This document shows positions 16,608 to 24,500 of a stretch of 64,000 nt of DNA, piece by piece; the first letter of the stretch is position 1; each line of letters opens with the position of its first letter. Made by a program: the position numbers and the translations under genes. A model generated the notes under the pieces. That model had not been told where the DNA came from and made no database searches. It saw only the letters and a program-made list of their open reading frames with translations. The stretch lies in contig JADEZQ010000007.1 in the NCBI GenBank assembly GCA_015206785.1, positions 1 through 64,000 of the forward strand. The letters are read 5' to 3'. The stretch is from Quinella sp. 2Q5. GTDB taxonomy: Bacteria; Bacillota; Negativicutes; Selenomonadales; Selenomonadaceae.

Positions 16608-16636
16608 ATTATAACAGGTATCGTGCCCGCGAACAA
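16608..16636 (-). promoter_or_regulatory. Promoter of the two-component operon
   Basis: On the minus strand a perfect TATAAT at 16613-16608 has TTGTTC 17 nt upstream. The -35 matches only in part. Confidence 0.55.
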
Positions 16637-16646
16637 GCCGTTGCCG

Positions 16647-17639
16647 TCAAACATTGGCGTCGCGGAAATTGCACCAGGGTTCGCCGCTCATGAAGTCGCC
16701 GCCGTTGTAGCAAGCCGCCCGCGCCCGACAGCCTCCGCAACGATTTTTGTAGCGGCACGCGCCGCAGTTTCCGCTGTAGTCCAAAGTCCGCAGCGTCTGC
16801 AGAATTTTGTTCGTCCGCCAAATTTCGTCGAAGGGTGTCTGCCGCACGTCGCCCAGCTCCATGTTCAGATACGCGCACGGTTGAACTTTGCCGCGCGGGC
16901 TGATGATGCAGTAACTCAATCCCGCCAGGCAGCCGCGCTTGAAACGAATCTTCACGCCCAGCTCGTCGGCAATCCTGATGAACTGCGGCGCACACGTCGG
17001 CTTGAGTTCGATGGAAACTTCGCGTTGCTTGCGCATGATCCGCGACAAAACTTCCTCGTAACCTTCCGCCCGCAACGATTCCTCCTCAATCGTCGCCGCA
17101 CGACCCGTCGGCACCAGGAAGAAGAAGTGATGAGCCCGCGCACCGATGTCAACCGCAAAGTCCGTCAACGCCTCAAGCTCGTGCTGATTCCAATCCATAA
17201 CGGTCGTGTGAATTTGGAACGGCAGACCGGCTTCGCGGCAGTTAATCATTCCGTCGACTGCGCCGCGCCATGCTCCGGCGAACGAACGAAATTTGTCGTG
17301 CTTGTCGGCGTCGAGCGAGTCCAACGAAATGCCCATGCCCTTCGCGCCGGCAGACTTGAGGTCGCGAGCCATCTGCGCCGTGATGAGCGTGCCGTTTGTG
17401 CCGAAGACCGCAATCAATTTCAAACGCGTGGCGTGCTCAACCAGCTCCAAGATGTCGGGGCGCATCAAAGGTTCCCCGCCGGAGAAAATCATAATCTTGA
17501 AACCTGCGCGGGCGATTTGATTGAGCAACTCCTTCGCCTCGGCGGTGGAAAGCTCCTCGGCGGCGCGGCAACCGGCGTCGCGGTAGCAGTGCGCGCAATA
17601 CATGTTGCAGGCGTTGGTTGTGTTCCATGAGACAATCAC
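16647..17639 (-). CDS. Radical SAM/SPASM protein, heme-pathway (NirJ/AhbD-like) type
   Basis: A 330-aa enzyme. The radical SAM cluster motif CNMYCAHC (Cys 11, 15, 18) is next to the start, followed by the SAM-binding GGEP motif (FSGGEPLMRP). The C-terminus carries a SPASM region with many Cys (CLAGLSYC, QPCAYLN, CGACRYKNRCGGCRARAAC) for extra iron-sulfur clusters. The start VSWNTTNACNMYCAHCYRDAG resembles NirJ/AhbC/AhbD proteins, which trim porphyrin side chains in alternative heme routes; other SPASM peptide-modifying roles remain possible. The GTG at 17639 has AAGGGGG 7 nt upstream; a longer frame reads back through the tRNA gene and is not real. No other heme gene is nearby. Confidence 0.8.
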   Translation of the reverse strand: MIVSWNTTNACNMYCAHCYRDAGCRAAEELSTAEAKELLNQIARAGFKIMIFSGGEPLMRPDILELVEHATRLKLIAVFGTNGTLITAQMARDLKSAGAKGMGISLDSLDADKHDKFRSFAGAWRGAVDGMINCREAGLPFQIHTTVMDWNQHELEALTDFAVDIGARAHHFFFLVPTGRAATIEEESLRAEGYEEVLSRIMRKQREVSIELKPTCAPQFIRIADELGVKIRFKRGCLAGLSYCIISPRGKVQPCAYLNMELGDVRQTPFDEIWRTNKILQTLRTLDYSGNCGACRYKNRCGGCRARAACYNGGDFMSGEPWCNFRDANV

Positions 17640-17659
17640 GGCAATTCCCCCTTGAACGA

Positions 17660-17687
17660 TTAAAGCCCCGGAAAACCTTCCGAGGCT
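17660..17687 (-). terminator. Intrinsic terminator after tRNA-Thr
   Basis: On the minus strand AGCCTCGGAA pairs with TTCCGGGGCT over a 4-nt loop, then TTAA. It lies between the tRNA and the radical SAM gene; read-through could supply transcripts to the latter. Confidence 0.65.
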
Positions 17688-17698
17688 GTGATTTCGTA

Positions 17699-17774
17699 TG
17701 GAGCCGACTGTCAGACTCGAACTGACGACCTGCGCATTACGAATGCGCTGCTCTACCAACTGAGCTAAGTCGGC
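17699..17774 (-). tRNA. tRNA-Thr (anticodon CGU)
   Basis: A 76-nt cloverleaf on the minus strand: acceptor GCCGACT/AGTCGGC, D-arm with AGCTCAGTTGGTAGAGC, anticodon stem GCGCA/TGCGC with loop TTCGTAA (anticodon CGU, reads ACG), T-arm GTCAG-TTCGAGT-CTGAC, then discriminator T and encoded CCA. Confidence 0.97.
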
Positions 17775-17794
17775 GAATCAATTCAACGCGGTGA

Positions 17795-17823
17795 TTTATA
17801 CCACAATCCCTGCGCCGTGTCAA
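17795..17823 (-). promoter_or_regulatory. Promoter of tRNA-Thr
   Basis: On the minus strand TTGACA, a 17-nt spacer, and TATAAA. The -10 ends about 20 nt before the mature 5' end of the tRNA. Confidence 0.85.
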
Positions 17824-17832
17824 GAAAATTTT

Positions 17833-18978
17833 TCAGCCGTGAAATTCCGTCGGGCGTTCGGGCAGAATTCCGTGCCGCCAGAGAAGTGCTTGGACGATTC
17901 GTTGAGCTGCGTGACCGTCGCCGTAGGGAGAGCGAGCCTCCGCCATCTGCCGATAAGCGTCGTCGTCGGTGAGCAGTTCCTTCGTCGCGGCGTAAACGAC
18001 GTCGCGGTTGGTGCCGATGAGTTTGACGGTGCCCGCGTCGACGGCTTCGGGGCGTTCGGTTGTGTCGCGCAGGACGAGGACGGGTTTGCCGAGCGCGGGA
18101 GCTTCCTCTTGCACGCCGCCCGAATCTGTGAGGATCAGCGTGGCGCGGTTCATAAGGTTGGCGAACGGTTCATAGTCGAGCGGGTCAATCAGAATCACGC
18201 GGTCGAGGTTGCCCAGCTCCTCAGCGACGACTTCACGGACGCGCGGATTTTTGTGCACGGGGAAAATTATTTCGACGTCGGGAAAATCTTCGACGACTGC
18301 CTTCAACGCCTGATAGACCTGGCGCATGGGTTCGCCGAGATTTTCGCGGCGGTGCGTGGTGACCAGGACGATGCGCTTGCCGAAATCGACGCGGCTCAAT
18401 TCGTCAGCGAACTTGAAGTCTGGGCGGACGGTCTGATACAGCGCGTCGATGACGGTGTTGCCCGTGACGAAAATTTTTTCAGCGGGGCAGCCTTCGCGCA
18501 GGAGGTTAGCCTTTGCAGTTTCGGTCGGCGCGAAATTCAAATCAGCCAGCGCGCCCGTCAAGCGTCGGTTCATCTCTTCGGGGTACGGCGAAAATTTATT
18601 GCGCGTGCGAAGACCCGCTTCCACGTGACCGACTTCGATCTGATGATAGTAAGCCGCAAGAGCACCCGCGAACGTCGTGGTGGTGTCGCCGTGAACGAGG
18701 ACGACGTCGGGCGCGGCTTCGGATAAAACTTTATCCAGCCCCATGAGCGCACGGCTCGTGATGTCGAAGAGCGTTTGACCTTCGCTCATGATGTTCAGGT
18801 CGAAGTTTGGGCGAATGTCGAACAGATTCAAAACCTGGTCGAGCATTTCCCGATGTTGAGCCGTGACCGCCACGATTGATTCGACGGCGGCGCATTTGCC
18901 GAGCTCCAGCACGACGGGTGCCATCTTGATAGCTTCGGGGCGCGTGCCGAACACGGACATAACTTTGAGTTTCTTCAT
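17833..18978 (-). CDS. wecB: UDP-N-acetylglucosamine 2-epimerase (non-hydrolysing)
   Basis: A 381-aa enzyme converting UDP-GlcNAc to UDP-ManNAc for cell-surface polysaccharide. Family marks: VFGTRPEAIKMAPVV at the start, TAQHREMLDQVL, VLVHGDTTTTFAGALAAYY, HVEAGLRT, HRRENLG and the UDP-binding SDSGGVQEEAPALGKPVLVLRDTTERPEA. The ATG at 18978 has AGGTG 6 nt upstream; a GTG three codons earlier starts directly after the wecA stop. It is probably cotranscribed with wecA. Confidence 0.95.
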   Translation of the reverse strand: MKKLKVMSVFGTRPEAIKMAPVVLELGKCAAVESIVAVTAQHREMLDQVLNLFDIRPNFDLNIMSEGQTLFDITSRALMGLDKVLSEAAPDVVLVHGDTTTTFAGALAAYYHQIEVGHVEAGLRTRNKFSPYPEEMNRRLTGALADLNFAPTETAKANLLREGCPAEKIFVTGNTVIDALYQTVRPDFKFADELSRVDFGKRIVLVTTHRRENLGEPMRQVYQALKAVVEDFPDVEIIFPVHKNPRVREVVAEELGNLDRVILIDPLDYEPFANLMNRATLILTDSGGVQEEAPALGKPVLVLRDTTERPEAVDAGTVKLIGTNRDVVYAATKELLTDDDAYRQMAEARSPYGDGHAAQRIVQALLWRHGILPERPTEFHG

Positions 18979-18987
18979 GATTGTCAC

Positions 18988-20025
18988 CTAATTGGCGGGG
19001 CGGGCAATGCCCAGCTTCCTCACGCCGTAAATTATCGCTACGACGACGACCAGCAGAATCACCGCGGCGATTTGATAACTGACTGCCGTCAACGCAATCG
19101 CGCTCAAGCCGAACAGCGCGCTTATAACATACATCAACAGCACCGCCTGACGCTGCGTGAAGCCGACGTTTAACAGACGGTGATGGAGATGACCTTTGTC
19201 GGGCTTGAAGATGGGCACGCCGCCGCGGACTCTGCGGACGATGGCGAACGTCGTGTCCAATATCGGCAAGCCAAGCGCAAAGACCGGTACCACCAGCGCA
19301 ATCGTCGCCACGGACTTGACCGCGCCCGTCACGGAAATTCCCGCGAGCATGAAGCCCAGGAACATCGAGCCGGTGTCGCCCATGAAAATTTCGGCGGGGT
19401 TGAAGTTGTACTTCAGGAAGCCGCACGCCGCGCCGGCCAATGCCGCCGTCAACACCGCGACGAGGATGAAATTTTGCTCCAGCGCAATCAGCATGATGGT
19501 GAACGACGCGATTGCCGCCACGCCCGCCGCCAGCCCGTCGAGCCCGTCGATTAGGTTGACGGTGTTCGTCAAGCCAACGAGCCAGAACATCGTCGCGGGT
19601 ATCGCAAAATTGTCCAGATACAGATAATCGCCGCGCGGGTCTGTCACGAAATCTATCCGCACATCGAACGCCAGCACCAGCACTGCCGCCGCGCAGATTT
19701 GCCCGGCGAGCTTGACTTTGGCGGGAAGATTTTTGTAGTCGTCCAAAAGCCCAAGCGCGACGATCAAACTGCCCGCCACAATCAAGCCGATGGTTTCTTT
19801 GAGCTGTTCGCCGTCGAAGCCGAACTTCACCGCAACGAAGATTATCGCCGCCATGAAGCCCGCGTATATTCCAAGCCCGCCGATTCGTGGCACGGGTTTT
19901 TTATGAACCTTTCGGGCGTTGGGCGCGTCCATTGCTCCGGTTTTCTCCGCCAGCCAAATTACCGCCGGCATCGTCAACAGCGCGACGACCAACGCCGCCG
20001 CGAACGCCCAAGCGTATATCGGCAT
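18988..20025 (-). CDS. wecA: Undecaprenyl-phosphate GlcNAc-1-phosphate transferase (WecA/TagO type)
   Basis: A 345-aa membrane enzyme of the MraY/WecA family with about ten hydrophobic helices. Motifs: HKKPVPRIGGLGIYAGF, the DDYKNLP Asp pair, NLIDGLDGLAAG and FMGDTGSMFLGF, and a C-terminal DKGHLHHRLL His motif typical of WecA/TagO and not MraY. It loads GlcNAc-1-P onto the lipid carrier, the first step of many surface polymers. Next to wecB this suggests a capsule, O-antigen or wall-linked glycan. A promoter lies upstream at 20098-20070. Confidence 0.93.
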   Translation of the reverse strand: MPIYAWAFAAALVVALLTMPAVIWLAEKTGAMDAPNARKVHKKPVPRIGGLGIYAGFMAAIIFVAVKFGFDGEQLKETIGLIVAGSLIVALGLLDDYKNLPAKVKLAGQICAAAVLVLAFDVRIDFVTDPRGDYLYLDNFAIPATMFWLVGLTNTVNLIDGLDGLAAGVAAIASFTIMLIALEQNFILVAVLTAALAGAACGFLKYNFNPAEIFMGDTGSMFLGFMLAGISVTGAVKSVATIALVVPVFALGLPILDTTFAIVRRVRGGVPIFKPDKGHLHHRLLNVGFTQRQAVLLMYVISALFGLSAIALTAVSYQIAAVILLVVVVAIIYGVRKLGIARPAN

Positions 20026-20069
20026 TAATCAAACGACCCCCTTCGGTCGGGAAAAATTTTTCGCAAGCA

Positions 20070-20098
20070 ATTCTACAACAGCGGGCATAACTCGTCAA
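20070..20098 (-). promoter_or_regulatory. Promoter of wecA-wecB
   Basis: On the minus strand TTGACG, a 17-nt spacer, then TAGAAT. It lies back to back with the rph promoter. Confidence 0.75.
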
Positions 20099-20129
20099 TT
20101 GTGGCACCGACAAAATTTCCCCCAAGACA

Positions 20130-20158
20130 TTGCGGTAGAAAAATTTTTTGTGTAGAAT
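20130..20158 (+). promoter_or_regulatory. Promoter of rph
   Basis: TTGCGG at 20130-20135 and TAGAAT at 20153-20158, spacer 17 nt, the spacer carrying AAAAATTTTTT. An AGGAGGT site and the TTG start follow. Confidence 0.7.
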
Positions 20159-20195
20159 GTATCAGCTATTCTATCGTTCACAAGGAGGTGGAAGT

Positions 20196-20939
20196 TTGAG
20201 GCTTGACGGACGGCGGGCGGACGAAATGCGCGAAGTTTTCATCGGGCGGCGGGCGCAAAAATTTCCTGCGGGCTCTGCGTTGATTGAAGTCGGCTCAACG
20301 AAAGTTCTGTGCGCGGCGACGATTGATGAGCGCGTGCCGTTTTTCCTCAAAGGCACGGGTTCCGGTTGGCTCACGGCGGAATATTCCATGTTGCCCGGCT
20401 CTTCGCCCGAACGAATTTCACGCGACAACCGCTCAATCAAAGTCAACGGCAGGTCGATGGAGATTCAAAGGCTCATCGGTCGGGCACTGCGCGCGGTGAC
20501 GGATCTGTCGGCGATTGGCGAGCGCACGATTACGATTGACTGCGACGTTTTGCAGGCGGACGGCGGCACGCGCACGGCTGCGATTACCGGTGCGTTCGTC
20601 GCGTTGGTCGAGGCGTGCGAGACCATTTACCAAGCCGGCGGCGTCTTTCCCGTCACGGATTTCGTCGCGGCGGTTTCGGCGGGCATCACGTCCGACGGCG
20701 AAGAGATTCTCGATCTTTGCTATGCGGAGGATTCTTCGGCGGCGGCCGATTGCAACGTGGTGATGACTGGCGCGGGCGAACTCGTCGAAGTTCAAATCAC
20801 CGCGGAGAAAAAATCTTTCACGCGCGCGCAGCTCAATCGTTTGCTGGATTTGGCGACGGACGGCGTCAATGAACTCATTGCCCTGCAGAAGGACGCACTC
20901 GGCAGAGATTTGGTCTGGCGTGTCGGGCGTGTCGGCTGA
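20196..20939 (+). CDS. rph: Ribonuclease PH
   Basis: A 247-aa phosphorolytic 3' exonuclease that trims tRNA 3' ends. Family sequence is clear: GSALIEVGSTKVLCAATIDERVPFFLKGTGSGWLTAEYSMLPGS, RSMEIQRLIGRALRAV, TITIDCDVLQADGGTRTAAITGAFVAL. The start is TTG at 20196 with AGGAGGT 6-8 nt upstream; the frame extends upstream to 20148 but through the promoter. It is followed, after a 220-bp gap, by rdgB, a common pairing. Confidence 0.96.
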   Translation: MRLDGRRADEMREVFIGRRAQKFPAGSALIEVGSTKVLCAATIDERVPFFLKGTGSGWLTAEYSMLPGSSPERISRDNRSIKVNGRSMEIQRLIGRALRAVTDLSAIGERTITIDCDVLQADGGTRTAAITGAFVALVEACETIYQAGGVFPVTDFVAAVSAGITSDGEEILDLCYAEDSSAAADCNVVMTGAGELVEVQITAEKKSFTRAQLNRLLDLATDGVNELIALQKDALGRDLVWRVGRVG

Positions 20940-20969
20940 AATTTTTTCGTTTAACATCTGCTTTAACGT

Positions 20970-21158
20970 TTCAGGATCTACTTTCTTTCACCGAGGAAAG
21001 AAAGTAGCAAAGAAACTCGCCGCTACGCGCGGGGCGGATACCGTCCACCAACGAAACGTCCGCGCTTATCCGAAACCGCTCGTGCCGCCTATGACGCCAT
21101 CCATGGCCGTCATACGGCGGCGGGCCGACATCACGTCGGCCTCTTGTTTGGAGGGTTC
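20970..21158 (+). repeat. Diverged relative of the 162-bp structured repeat
   Basis: The gap between rph and rdgB holds a chain of inverted repeats laid out like the 162-bp family but with other sequences: CTACTTTCTTTC/GAAAGAAAGTAG, CCGCCTATGACG/CGTCATACGGCGG (imperfect) and GGCCGAC/GTCGGCC. The first stem is nearly that of the family; the others share only structure. No gene is supported here. Confidence 0.55.
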
Positions 21159-21161
21159 GTT

Positions 21162-21761
21162 GTGAAAAAAATTTTGCTCGCCACCAAGAATGTCGACAAG
21201 GTTCGGGAGATGCGGCTCGTCCTCAACGAACTGCCTGCGGAAATTTTGTCGCTCGCCGATTTTGCCGACATGCCCGACGCCGTGGAGGATGGCGAGACCT
21301 TCGAAGACAACGCCTTGATTAAAGCGCGATTCTTCCGCGAACGCACGGGGCTTGCGTGTCTGGCGGACGATTCGGGGTTGGAGGTCGACGCCCTCGGCGG
21401 GATGCCGGGCGTTCATTCGGCACGCTTCGCGGGTTATCACGCTGACGACGCCACCAACAATCAAAAGCTCCTCGACGAACTCGCCAAGGTCGGTGCCAAC
21501 GAATCCGCCGCCGCCTATCGTTGCGTGCTTGCCTTCGTCGACACCGACACCGAAATCATCACCGCGGGCAAAATCCTCGGCACCATCAAGACCGTTGCGC
21601 AAGGAACGGGAGGCTTCGGTTACGATCCGTATTTCTACATTGATGACGCTCGCACGATGGCTCAGCTCTCCGTCGCCGAAAAAAATTTAATCAGCCACCG
21701 CGGTGCGGCTCTCAAGGATATGATTTTGAAATTACGCGGAAAATTTTTAACAGGCGGATGA
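21162..21761 (+). CDS. rdgB: XTP/dITP pyrophosphatase (RdgB/HAM1)
   Basis: A 199-aa Ham1-family enzyme that hydrolyses ITP, dITP and XTP to keep damaged purines out of DNA and RNA. Signature segments: LLATKNVDKVREM at the start, DSGLEVDALGGMPGVHSARFAG, GTGGFGYDPYFY and SHRGAALKDM near the end. GTG at 21162 with GGAGGG 6 nt upstream is the start. Confidence 0.95.
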   Translation: MKKILLATKNVDKVREMRLVLNELPAEILSLADFADMPDAVEDGETFEDNALIKARFFRERTGLACLADDSGLEVDALGGMPGVHSARFAGYHADDATNNQKLLDELAKVGANESAAAYRCVLAFVDTDTEIITAGKILGTIKTVAQGTGGFGYDPYFYIDDARTMAQLSVAEKNLISHRGAALKDMILKLRGKFLTGG

Positions 21762-21770
21762 AAGGGGGAA

Positions 21771-21787
21771 GTCGCGTCTAGCGCGAC
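21771..21787 (+). promoter_or_regulatory. Small hairpin between ribosome binding site and start codon
   Basis: GTCGCG/CGCGAC stem with a 5-nt loop lies between AAAGGGGG (21761-21768) and the GTG at 21795. Without folding the site would be about 26 nt from the start; folding the hairpin reduces this to about 9 nt. Confidence 0.5.
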
Positions 21788-21794
21788 ACCTGTC

Positions 21795-22280
21795 GTGAAG
21801 ATTGGACTCATCAGCGACACTCACGGAAGCATGTCGTCGATTGAACATGCCGTGACTCTCGCGCAGAATATGGATATGTGGTTGCACATGGGCGACTGCA
21901 CACCTGACGCGGAATATCTGCAATCATTGGTCGACGTCCCGGTCTATGGCGTGGCCGGCAACTGCGACTGGCCAACGCCGAAAATTTTATACGAGCGAAT
22001 CATTGACGTTGCCGACCACAGAATCTTTATCACGCACGGTCACAACTACGGCGTGCGCTACACTCAAGAATATATCATGGAGGCGGCCGAATCCCAGAAC
22101 GCCGACATCGCCATATACGGTCACACTCACATCGTCGAATATCTCGTTGGTCCGCCGATAATTTTGAATCCTGGCAGTGCAGCACGTCCGCGCGACGATA
22201 CTCGCGGTTCCTTCATGGTGATGGAGCTTGAACGCGGTGCTGACCCTCGAATAACTGTCGTGCGAATGAAGCATCGTTGA
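21795..22280 (+). CDS. YfcE-family metallophosphoesterase
   Basis: A 161-aa calcineurin-like phosphodiesterase. All metal-binding motifs are visible: LISDTHGS, MGDCTPDA, GNCDW, ITHGHNYG and YGHTHI, ending NPGSAARPR. This family (YfcE/MJ0936) hydrolyses phosphodiesters; the natural substrate is unknown. The GTG start is fixed by the family N-terminus (xKIGLISDTHG). It lies 33 nt after rdgB, a frequent neighbour, and ends in a strong terminator. Confidence 0.93.
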   Translation: MKIGLISDTHGSMSSIEHAVTLAQNMDMWLHMGDCTPDAEYLQSLVDVPVYGVAGNCDWPTPKILYERIIDVADHRIFITHGHNYGVRYTQEYIMEAAESQNADIAIYGHTHIVEYLVGPPIILNPGSAARPRDDTRGSFMVMELERGADPRITVVRMKHR

Positions 22281-22284
22281 CACC

Positions 22285-22320
22285 AAAAAACTCCCTGACC
22301 GAAGTCGGGGAGTTTTTTTT
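22285..22320. terminator. Bidirectional terminator between the phosphoesterase gene and proS
   Basis: AAAAAACTCCCTGAC pairs with GTCGGGGAGTTTTTT around CGAA, with A and T runs on both sides. It serves the convergent genes on either side. Confidence 0.9.
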
Positions 22321-22325
22321 GTGCG

Positions 22326-24050
22326 TCACAGAGTTTCAAGCAACTCGACGACTTTCGTGACAAGCTCGCCGCGAGCAAAGTGCATCATCTGTCCGCCGCG
22401 ACGAATCTTGACTTCGACGTCGCCGCTCGCCAAAGTCTTCGGGCTCACGGTCACGCGCAGAGGATAGCCGATCAAGTCGCAGTCCTTGAACTTGACGCCC
22501 GCGCGTTCGGTTCTGTCGTCAAGCAGAACGTCCACGCCCGCCGCCGCAAGCTCGTCATAAATCTCCGTCGCCAAATTCAGCTGAGCAGCGTCCTTGGCGT
22601 TGACAGGCACGACGACCACTTCGAACGGTGCAATCGCTCGCGGCCAAATGATTCCGTCGGCGTCGTTGTTCTGTTCGATTGCCGCAGCCATCGTCCGCCC
22701 GACGCCGATGCCGTAGCAACCCATCTCGAACGTCTTGGTCTTGCCGTCTTCGTCTAGGAACGTGGCGTGCAAGGCTTCGGAATATTTTTTGCCGAGCGTG
22801 AAGACTTGCCCGACCTCAATGCCGCGCGTCATGCTCAACGGTTTGCCGCAATGGGGGCAAGGGTCGCCAGCCTGCACCATGCGGATATCGGCGACGATAA
22901 TTTTTCCCGCGTCGAAATCTCTGCGCGGCGTGACGTTGACGAAATGCGCGTCGCGCTCGTTGGCACCCGCCACAGCGTTTGACATCTGCATCACCGTCTG
23001 ATCCACGACGACGATTGCGCTGTCCGCCAAACCAATCGGGCTCATGAAACCCGCGACAGAATTTGCGTCGGCGATGAGCTTTTCGCCCGCCATGTAAAGA
23101 TGATTCGCGCCTTCGACGACGTTGAGGACTTTGATCTCGTTGACGTCGTGGTCACCGCGCACGAAGGCGACAATCAGCCGTTCGTCGTCGTCCATGAACG
23201 CAACCGCCTTGATGGTCTTTTCAATCGGCACGTGCAGAAAATTTTTCACCAGCTCAATCGTGTGGCAGTCGGGCGTGGAAACTTTTTCCAGCGGACGAAG
23301 TTCCTCTGCCTCGGCGGGGATTGGATTGAGCGGAGCTTTTTCGTCGCTTGCCGCATAATCGCACGCCGTGCAGTAAGCGATACTCGATTCGCCGCTTGGA
23401 GCAAGCACCGTGAACTCATGCGAATGCCCGCCGCCAATTGCGCCGTTATCCGCCTCGACCGCGCGGAACTTTAGCCCGCACCGCGTAAAAATTTTTGAGT
23501 AGGCGTCGTACATCTTGTCATAGGAAACATTCATGCCGTCAACGTCGCGGTCAAACGAGTACAAATCTTTCATCACGAACTCGCGGCTGCGCATCAGTCC
23601 GAAGCGCGGGCGAATCTCGTCGCGATATTTGTTCTGGATTTGGTAGAGCATCAGCGGCAGCTGTTTGTACGAGCGAACCTCGTCGCGAATGAGCGTGGTA
23701 ATCATTTCCTCGTGCGTGGGACCGAGCGCGAACTCTCGTCCGTGCCGATCTTTGAGCCGCATCATTTCGTCGCCATAGACCGCCCAACGCCCCGACTCCT
23801 GCCACATCTCCGCGGGCTGAACGATTGGCATCATCACTTCTTGCCCGCCCTTAGCGTCCATCTCCTCGCGAATGATCTGCATAATTTTTTTCATCGTGCG
23901 CCAACCGAGCGGCAGATACGAATACAAACCGCCCGCCGCCTTGCGAATGAGCCCCGCCCGATACATCAGCTTGTGGCTGACGAGTTCGGCTTCTGCGGGC
24001 GATTCACGAAGCGTCGGCGCGTAAAGTTGAGTTGCTCTCAAAATGTTCAC
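22326..24050 (-). CDS. proS: Prolyl-tRNA synthetase (bacterial type)
   Basis: A 574-aa class II synthetase. Motif 2 region (RPRFGLMRSREFVMKDLYSFD), the bacterial-type editing insertion (YCTACDYAASDEKA through the middle) and motif 3 (FEMGCYGIGVGRTMAAAIEQ) are present, followed by the anticodon-binding domain. Length agrees with the bacterial long form. A TTGCAA-16-TATAAT promoter lies upstream. No T-box leader is seen. Confidence 0.97.
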   Translation of the reverse strand: MNILRATQLYAPTLRESPAEAELVSHKLMYRAGLIRKAAGGLYSYLPLGWRTMKKIMQIIREEMDAKGGQEVMMPIVQPAEMWQESGRWAVYGDEMMRLKDRHGREFALGPTHEEMITTLIRDEVRSYKQLPLMLYQIQNKYRDEIRPRFGLMRSREFVMKDLYSFDRDVDGMNVSYDKMYDAYSKIFTRCGLKFRAVEADNGAIGGGHSHEFTVLAPSGESSIAYCTACDYAASDEKAPLNPIPAEAEELRPLEKVSTPDCHTIELVKNFLHVPIEKTIKAVAFMDDDERLIVAFVRGDHDVNEIKVLNVVEGANHLYMAGEKLIADANSVAGFMSPIGLADSAIVVVDQTVMQMSNAVAGANERDAHFVNVTPRRDFDAGKIIVADIRMVQAGDPCPHCGKPLSMTRGIEVGQVFTLGKKYSEALHATFLDEDGKTKTFEMGCYGIGVGRTMAAAIEQNNDADGIIWPRAIAPFEVVVVPVNAKDAAQLNLATEIYDELAAAGVDVLLDDRTERAGVKFKDCDLIGYPLRVTVSPKTLASGDVEVKIRRGGQMMHFARGELVTKVVELLETL

Positions 24051-24070
24051 CTCCGAAAAAATTCCACGCC

Positions 24071-24098
24071 ATTATAACAGATATCGTCGGCGTTGCAA
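24071..24098 (-). promoter_or_regulatory. Promoter of proS
   Basis: On the minus strand TTGCAA, a 16-nt spacer and a perfect TATAAT about 20 nt before the proS start. Confidence 0.7.
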
Positions 24099-24145
24099 CG
24101 TTCGGGCGCAGTGTGAGTTGTCGAATACGTCGGCGTCTGCTGACT

Positions 24146-24262
24146 GCGGTTGCTCACTGCGTTTGCGTTTGAATCTACTTTCTTTTGCCGGCAATGTGCG
24201 GTCGTCGGTGTTTTCCACTGCGTCTGCGTTTAGATCTACTTTCTTTTGCTGGCAATGTGCGG
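24146..24262 (-). repeat. Fragments of the 162-bp repeat
   Basis: Two partial copies of the repeat's end (GCTCACTGCGTTTGCGTTTGAATCTACTTTCTTTTG and a similar piece) lie side by side, each cut within the third hairpin and followed by CCGGCAATGTGCG or CTGGCAATGTGCG. They look like truncated copies left by recombination. Confidence 0.7.
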
Positions 24263-24337
24263 TTGGGTATCAGCTACCCGCGACGGGTGACGGTTGACGT
24301 CGGCGTCTGCTGACGGTGTCTGTCGTTGCTCACTGTG

Positions 24338-24499
24338 TCTGCTCACTGCGTTTGCGTTTGAATCTACTTTCTTTTGCGGGTCCAAAAGAAAGTAGCAAAG
24401 AAAAGGACCTCCGAGCCGGCAACGACGCATCACGTCGTCGTATGCCGGCGGCCGCCCGTCCATGGGCGGCCTCGTTGTCGCTGACTTCAACGGGTGACG
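24338..24499 (-). repeat. 162-bp structured repeat, copy 3
   Basis: Full-length copy on the minus strand with all three hairpins, 162 bp, closely matching copies 1 and 2. It fills the space between proS and the AAA+ ATPase, ending next to the stop codon of the latter. The stretch 24051-24500 contains only this copy, the fragments and the proS promoter. Confidence 0.9.
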
Positions 24500-24500
24500 G

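Noticed and set aside
17640..17759. A 40-codon N-terminal extension of the radical SAM protein
   Set aside because: It reads through tRNA-Thr and a terminator; the GTG at 17639 with AAGGGGG fits the family start.
24051..24100. T-box or other leader for proS
   Set aside because: Only about 20 nt separate the TATAAT box from the proS start, too short for a T-box.
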